Assembly: GCA_015060965.1 (NCBI GenBank)
Contig: SUXN01000013.1
Span: 1-62,791, forward strand
Source: Bacteroidales bacterium
GTDB lineage: Bacteria; Bacteroidota; Bacteroidia; Bacteroidales; Bacteroidaceae
Direction of reading: 5' to 3'
DNA length: 62,791 nt
This document shows positions 59,230-62,791 of this stretch, piece by piece (positions within the stretch are counted from its first letter, which is position 1; every line of letters begins with the position of its first letter). Made by a program: the position numbers and the translations under genes. The notes under the pieces are model-generated. The model saw only the letters and a program-made list of their open reading frames with translations, did no database searches and was not told the origin of the DNA.

Positions 59230-61401
59230 TCAATATTTGTCCTCGGGTTTGCTCGGGTCGTTTAGAACGGCTGTCGGTACAAGCTCAAGGTAATCCTGGC
59301 TAAGCTCGTTGTAGAGACCGGCCTCTCGAACGTCCTTGAAACGGATCCAGTGGTCGACACCGCTGTTCAAACGGAATGTTCCGACAATTCTGCGAACGGC
59401 CTTCTTTGTTACACGCATACTTTCTTTCTCAAGTGTTAGGTGTACGCTTGCGGGGCCCTTCATCCAACCGCGGTTTCGCATTGATTTGTCGTTAGCGTCT
59501 ATCTCCTCCTCGTTCATCTCTGATTCATCGAACCAGCCGATCATCTCTTCGGTCTCCTCTCCCTCGCGCATATCTACAGGGATACCGCAGATTTTGCCGT
59601 CAACATAGAACTGTGCGATACCGCGGGCATCTGACTGGTTGAAGCCGAAGCGGAGCTCGTAGTTTCCTGAAGGTACATATGGGAGGCGGTATTCGAAATC
59701 GTACTTTCCTGATACCATGATTTCGTCACCCATGTATGTTGAGTATCCTTCGAGACCTGTCTTGTGAGGGCGCAAGTAGTAGATGTTTGTCTGGTTGTTC
59801 CTGAGCCTGAGGCGTGTACAGAAATTGTCGGGGATATAAATTTTGTCTCCAGCTGTTACGTTCTCCTCAGGTAACCAGCGTACTCCATTGTTTGTGAGTT
59901 CGGGGAACAATGAAGATGTGTCCCAGCGCATACGCTCGTTGAGGATGTTGCCGGCCATCTCCTCCTCATTGTAGATGAGGATGCGGTCGATGGTATGGAT
60001 GATACCGTTGATGGCGCTCTGGTCGAAATTCTCAAGACCCGGACGTGTCTTTGTGATACGTGCAGGCTCGACAACAACGTTTATGTAATATTTCATATTC
60101 TGGTTGTTGCAACGTGTGCCCATATCCTGTGAGTAGTTGAGGATAATCTGCTTGCTCAATGTGCTTGACTCGGCCTCGCCATAAGGAATGTATGTGGTTT
60201 CGTTTGTAAATGGCTTTGTGACCTTGATCATTGTGTATGGCAACAATGTTTCAAAATAGTCATATCGGTCAAATGTTGTAGGGAGGTTGATTTCTGAATT
60301 GAATCCCATCCACTCGTATGCCTCCATCAGGAAACCGCCGGGGCCTGTTGATGAGCTGTAAAGCAACTGACGGTCTATGATGTGGTAGAGTATATACTTG
60401 TATAGCGGGTTCTTGGGGTTGCTGTAGTCACCCAAAGCCTCTGTTCCGTACCATTCTGAAGCAAGCTTCTCAAGAGCGTCGATGGTTGTGATAGAGATGC
60501 CCAGATGGTTCTTTGAGGGGTCGGCAAGCAGATCATTGCTCTCTACGAGCAGTGTGTAGCGCTGTTTGTGTTCCTCGGGGTAGTGCGGGTTGCCCGGCTT
60601 GTTCGAGAACGAGGGACCGAGCAGTGTGTTGTCGTAATCAGGATCTATCTCATATGTGCTTAGCAGTTTGTCAAGGCCTGTTGCCTGAATTGCTGTAGAG
60701 AAGAGAGAGAATGATGGATGCTCGCCCAAAAGCTCATGGATATTGCTGCTTGATGGGTTGAGTACTTCGTCCACTACCTGAACATAACCGTTCTCTTTCT
60801 CAAGATCCTGCTCTATAATGCGTGAGTTGTTGTTGAGCAAAGGGAATACGCGGCCTGCCTCATCTGTAATCCACTCTACAGTGGTTACACGGCGGTTCAT
60901 TGTAACCTTTGGAAATGCGCCCTCATTGATATCGGTTGTCATATAACCCATTTCAATGATGTGGTTCTTGGCAATCTCTGTTGCCATGCTGTCGCTTATG
61001 TCCTCAAGGTATGGTGATGTGATGCCTGTTCTGTAAATCTGTACTGACGGGTCGAGCTTGTTTGCTTCAACGCTCTCAATGTAGGCATTGTACTCATTTG
61101 CGAGGTATTTCTCAATAGCAGTGTTTGTTGGGGCAAAGCAAGTGTAAGATCCGTAGGTTGACAAAGTCTTCAGGATGCTGCCCGATGACTTCTTGCCAAT
61201 CTTTGCCTTGTCCAGAATTGCGCAGAAACTGCTGAATCTCTCAGGGTTGTTTTCAAGATAGTTTGAAATCAGCTCACCTTTAAACGTGAAGCGGTTTTCA
61301 GCATCTACCTCGTCGTCACAGCTTACGAAAGCTGCGCCGGAGAACAGTGTCACGGCTGCTAAAGCCCACACCTTGATTTCTTTTCCGAAGGTTTTTTTCA
61401 T
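59230..61401 (-). CDS. Fasciclin-domain lipoprotein 2
   Basis: Lipoprotein of 723 aa (AAFVSC, lipid cysteine C28), a full-length paralogue of the protein at 55.1-57.2 kb. Shared blocks include ENRFTFKGELIS, ENNPERFSSF, KTLSTYGSYTCFAPTN, YLEDISDSMATEIAKNHIIEMGY and RRVTTVEWITD. The main difference is extra residues after the first 110 (NKLDPSVQIYRTGI) and in the middle. Its own promoter has TTTG and TACATTTG at standard spacing. The role is probably surface adhesion or matrix binding. Confidence 0.85.
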   Translation of the reverse strand: MKKTFGKEIKVWALAAVTLFSGAAFVSCDDEVDAENRFTFKGELISNYLENNPERFSSFCAILDKAKIGKKSSGSILKTLSTYGSYTCFAPTNTAIEKYLANEYNAYIESVEANKLDPSVQIYRTGITSPYLEDISDSMATEIAKNHIIEMGYMTTDINEGAFPKVTMNRRVTTVEWITDEAGRVFPLLNNNSRIIEQDLEKENGYVQVVDEVLNPSSSNIHELLGEHPSFSLFSTAIQATGLDKLLSTYEIDPDYDNTLLGPSFSNKPGNPHYPEEHKQRYTLLVESNDLLADPSKNHLGISITTIDALEKLASEWYGTEALGDYSNPKNPLYKYILYHIIDRQLLYSSSTGPGGFLMEAYEWMGFNSEINLPTTFDRYDYFETLLPYTMIKVTKPFTNETTYIPYGEAESSTLSKQIILNYSQDMGTRCNNQNMKYYINVVVEPARITKTRPGLENFDQSAINGIIHTIDRILIYNEEEMAGNILNERMRWDTSSLFPELTNNGVRWLPEENVTAGDKIYIPDNFCTRLRLRNNQTNIYYLRPHKTGLEGYSTYMGDEIMVSGKYDFEYRLPYVPSGNYELRFGFNQSDARGIAQFYVDGKICGIPVDMREGEETEEMIGWFDESEMNEEEIDANDKSMRNRGWMKGPASVHLTLEKESMRVTKKAVRRIVGTFRLNSGVDHWIRFKDVREAGLYNELSQDYLELVPTAVLNDPSKPEDKY

Positions 61402-61477
61402 AACAGTTAGTATTATAAGTTTTGTTTGTTTTAACTTAAAATGTTAATTATTTAATAATTTTATATTATTAATCCTT

Positions 61478-61508
61478 CAAATGTACACATTAATTTCCAA
61501 AAAGCAAA
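61478..61508 (-). promoter_or_regulatory. Promoter of fasciclin 2
   Basis: On the minus strand TTTG (61505-61508), 19 bp, TACATTTG (61478-61485). Confidence 0.72.
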
Positions 61509-61630
61509 CTTTTTAATCACTAAATCAATTTTAGCATCATTTTTTCTTATTCAGGAACGCCTTCTGAAGCTGATATCTGCGCGTTTTACATTTTTTAACT
61601 ATGCTTTTATGAAAATTCTTCCGAAAATAG

Positions 61631-61662
61631 TTGGAAAATATACTGAAATCATTTTATCTTTG
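61631..61662 (+). promoter_or_regulatory. Promoter of the rubrerythrin gene
   Basis: TTG at 61631-61633 and TATCTTTG at 61655-61662, 21 bp apart; leader about 70 nt. Confidence 0.75.
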
Positions 61663-61738
61663 CAATGGTTTCAGAAATGAAAGCGAAAACAGAGAAAACA
61701 AAAACGAAAATATTAACGGCTTAAAATTTTATAGAATT

Positions 61739-62287
61739 ATGAAAAAGTACATTTGTTCAGTTTGCGGTTATATACACGAAGGTGATTCAGCTCCCGAGCG
61801 TTGTCCGATGTGTAAGGTTCCAGGTGAGAAGTTCAACGAGTTGAAGAATAACGGCGATAAGCTCGAGTTCGTTCAGGAGCACGTAATCGGCGTAGCCAAG
61901 GGTTGCGACGACGAGATGATCAAGGACCTCAACAACCACTTCATCGGCGAGTGCACCGAGGTAGGCATGTATCTTGCCATGAGCCGCCAGGCCGACCGCG
62001 AGGGTTATCCCGAGATTGCCGAGGCTTTCAAGCGTTACGCATGGGAGGAGGCAGAGCACGCATCCAAGTTCGCCGAGCTTTTGGGTGATGTTGTATGGGA
62101 TACAAAGACAAACGTCGAGAAGCGCATGAACGCCGAGTGTGAGGCCAACAGCGACAAGTACCGCATCGCAAAGCGCGCCAAGGAGTTGAACCTTGATGCA
62201 ATCCACGATACAGTACACGAGATGGCCAAGGACGAGGCACGCCACGGCAAGGGCTTCGAGGGCTTGTTCAACCGCTACTTCAAGTAA
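61739..62287 (+). CDS. Reverse rubrerythrin (rubredoxin-ferritin-like fusion)
   Basis: Protein of 182 aa with an N-terminal rubredoxin domain ([24 protein letters not shown], two CxxC pairs) and a C-terminal four-helix diiron domain. Iron ligands are visible in [26 protein letters not shown] and [10 protein letters not shown] (ExxH twice). Classical rubrerythrin has the opposite domain order, so this is of the reverse type, an NADH-linked hydrogen peroxide reductase protecting anaerobes. The ATG at 61739 directly precedes the rubredoxin strand; the 36 codons upstream overlap the promoter. Confidence 0.93.
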   Translation: MKKYICSVCGYIHEGDSAPERCPMCKVPGEKFNELKNNGDKLEFVQEHVIGVAKGCDDEMIKDLNNHFIGECTEVGMYLAMSRQADREGYPEIAEAFKRYAWEEAEHASKFAELLGDVVWDTKTNVEKRMNAECEANSDKYRIAKRAKELNLDAIHDTVHEMAKDEARHGKGFEGLFNRYFK

Positions 62288-62295
62288 ATAAAAAC

Positions 62296-62325
62296 ACCCC
62301 GGTGGGGTGCTATCCACCGGGGTAC
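62296..62325 (+). terminator. Hairpin after the rubrerythrin gene
   Basis: ACCCCGGTGG pairs with CCACCGGGGT; no real T-run follows, so transcription may continue to the next hairpin. Confidence 0.55.
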
Positions 62326-62791
62326 AATATATTTCCAACAGAAACTACAACAACTAAGAAACTAACCAACCAACAACAAGAAAAAACAATGATTGACAGT
62401 GAGGAATCATAGTAATTGTTTTAGTAAATAAATAGTGTTTTAAATGTGTTCCGCGCCGGCAGTAGTGATACGCCCGGCGCGGTTTTTGCTTTTTAAGCGG
62501 AAAAGTGAAAACTGAAAACTGCGAGCACCCTTCAATCATTAATTGAATAATGGGCGCCTGTCTATAAAGGCCTTAAGGTCTCTAAAGTCCTTAGAGTCCT
62601 TAATGGGCGCTGTTCAAACGGAAAGCGGAAAACTTGTGCAAACGAGCGCAATGCAAGCTTGCTTGCATTTGCACAGCGAGTGTAGCCCAGTTTCGGTTCA
62701 CCTGCAAACTATAGGGGGGGAATATCTTTTTAACACAGACAAAACATTAAACAATCTCTTATATTCTTTTATACAACTTACCCTTAATCTG
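62326..62791. other. Gene-free end of window with terminator and repeat remnants
   Basis: A possible seven-codon frame (62389-62412) lies in an A/C-rich stretch. CCGCGCCGG and CCGGCGCGG with a T-run (62451-62490) form a strong terminator. Further on, AATGGGCGC occurs twice (62548 and 62601 region) and CACCTGCAAACTAT repeats the 45.2-kb sequence. No gene of normal size is visible. Confidence 0.5.
62451..62490 (+). terminator. Strong terminator after a non-coding stretch
   Basis: Nine G/C pairs (CCGCGCCGG / CCGGCGCGG), 14-base loop, then TTTTTGCTTTTT. Confidence 0.85.

Larger units (their letters stand above)
61402..61738. other. Divergent intergenic stretch, AT-rich
   Basis: No gene. It holds the two divergent promoters listed here and a 5' leader for each flanking gene. 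The rubrerythrin frame stays open through part of it but encodes Asn/Glu-rich filler. Confidence 0.6.

Overview
The window reads as a chromosomal segment from a member of the order Bacteroidales (Bacteroidota), probably gut-associated. The evidence is many promoters of the Bacteroidota type (TAnnTTTG, often with TTG about 20 bp upstream), few Shine-Dalgarno sequences, lipoproteins of the Bacteroidales kind, DUF4293, DUF5606, DUF4923 and PUR/DUF3276 proteins, a serine palmitoyltransferase, an L-fucose operon and secreted GH16 and GH20 enzymes. The family within the order cannot be fixed by eye. Most of the window is core genome. I see no prophage, conjugative element, IS transposase gene, CRISPR array or rRNA.

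Layout. 0.2-3.3 kb: mtaB, a family-2 glycosyltransferase and an RsmI-like methylase in one tight unit. 3.3-4.5 kb: an array of structured repeats around a small DUF559 nuclease-like gene; this is the most unusual locus here. 4.5-7.8 kb: a YbdG-like channel and uvrB on the minus strand. 8.0-10.7 kb: a large secreted GH16 enzyme. 11.1-12.8 kb: bamD, RNA polymerase omega, DUF4293. 12.9-19.0 kb: a DsbA-like protein, cyclophilin lipoprotein, bcp, mscS, a SulP transporter and an EamA transporter. 19.7-24.6 kb: HAD phosphatase, 5'-nucleotidase, DUF456, TspO, a CbpA-like DnaJ and a lipoprotein. 24.6-26.6 kb: M64 peptidase and SPOR lipoproteins. 26.8-30.3 kb: L-fucose uptake and isomerisation (fucI, a RhaM-family mutarotase, fucP). 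30.4-33.5 kb: yqgF, def and a long TPR protein. 33.5-37.0 kb: thrS, infC, rpmI, rplT. 37.4-40.1 kb (minus): mltG and a GH20 hexosaminidase. 40.3-44.9 kb: a Wza/Wzc-type export pair followed by serine palmitoyltransferase. 44.9-45.1 kb: two identical tRNA-Pro genes. 45.5-47.8 kb (minus): rplY-pth-hslR and a PUR-domain protein. 48.0-52.3 kb: nusB, yajC, YbbR-like, coaE, DUF5606, DUF4923. 52.3-61.4 kb (minus): clpB, then two paralogous fasciclin-like lipoproteins flanking nadE. 61.7-62.3 kb: a rubredoxin-rubrerythrin fusion.

Two kinds of non-coding repeat stand out. The first is the DUF559 array: two palindromic half-modules (A and B) alternate in a roughly 160-bp period, and in one unit the DUF559 gene lies exactly between A and B, where the other units carry only a 27-bp linker. 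Differences between copies fall mainly in hairpin loops or are compensated across stems. This suggests a REP-like or MITE-like element with a linked nuclease. The second is a dispersed family of 220-290 bp mosaic elements with terminal inverted repeats (near 0, 10.8, 19.3 and 37.1 kb) that share internal modules in different orders and orientations.

All calls rest on reading the sequence and recognising motifs; no database search was run. Start codons were moved downstream of the longest frame where a promoter, a terminator hairpin, a signal peptide or family length argued for it.
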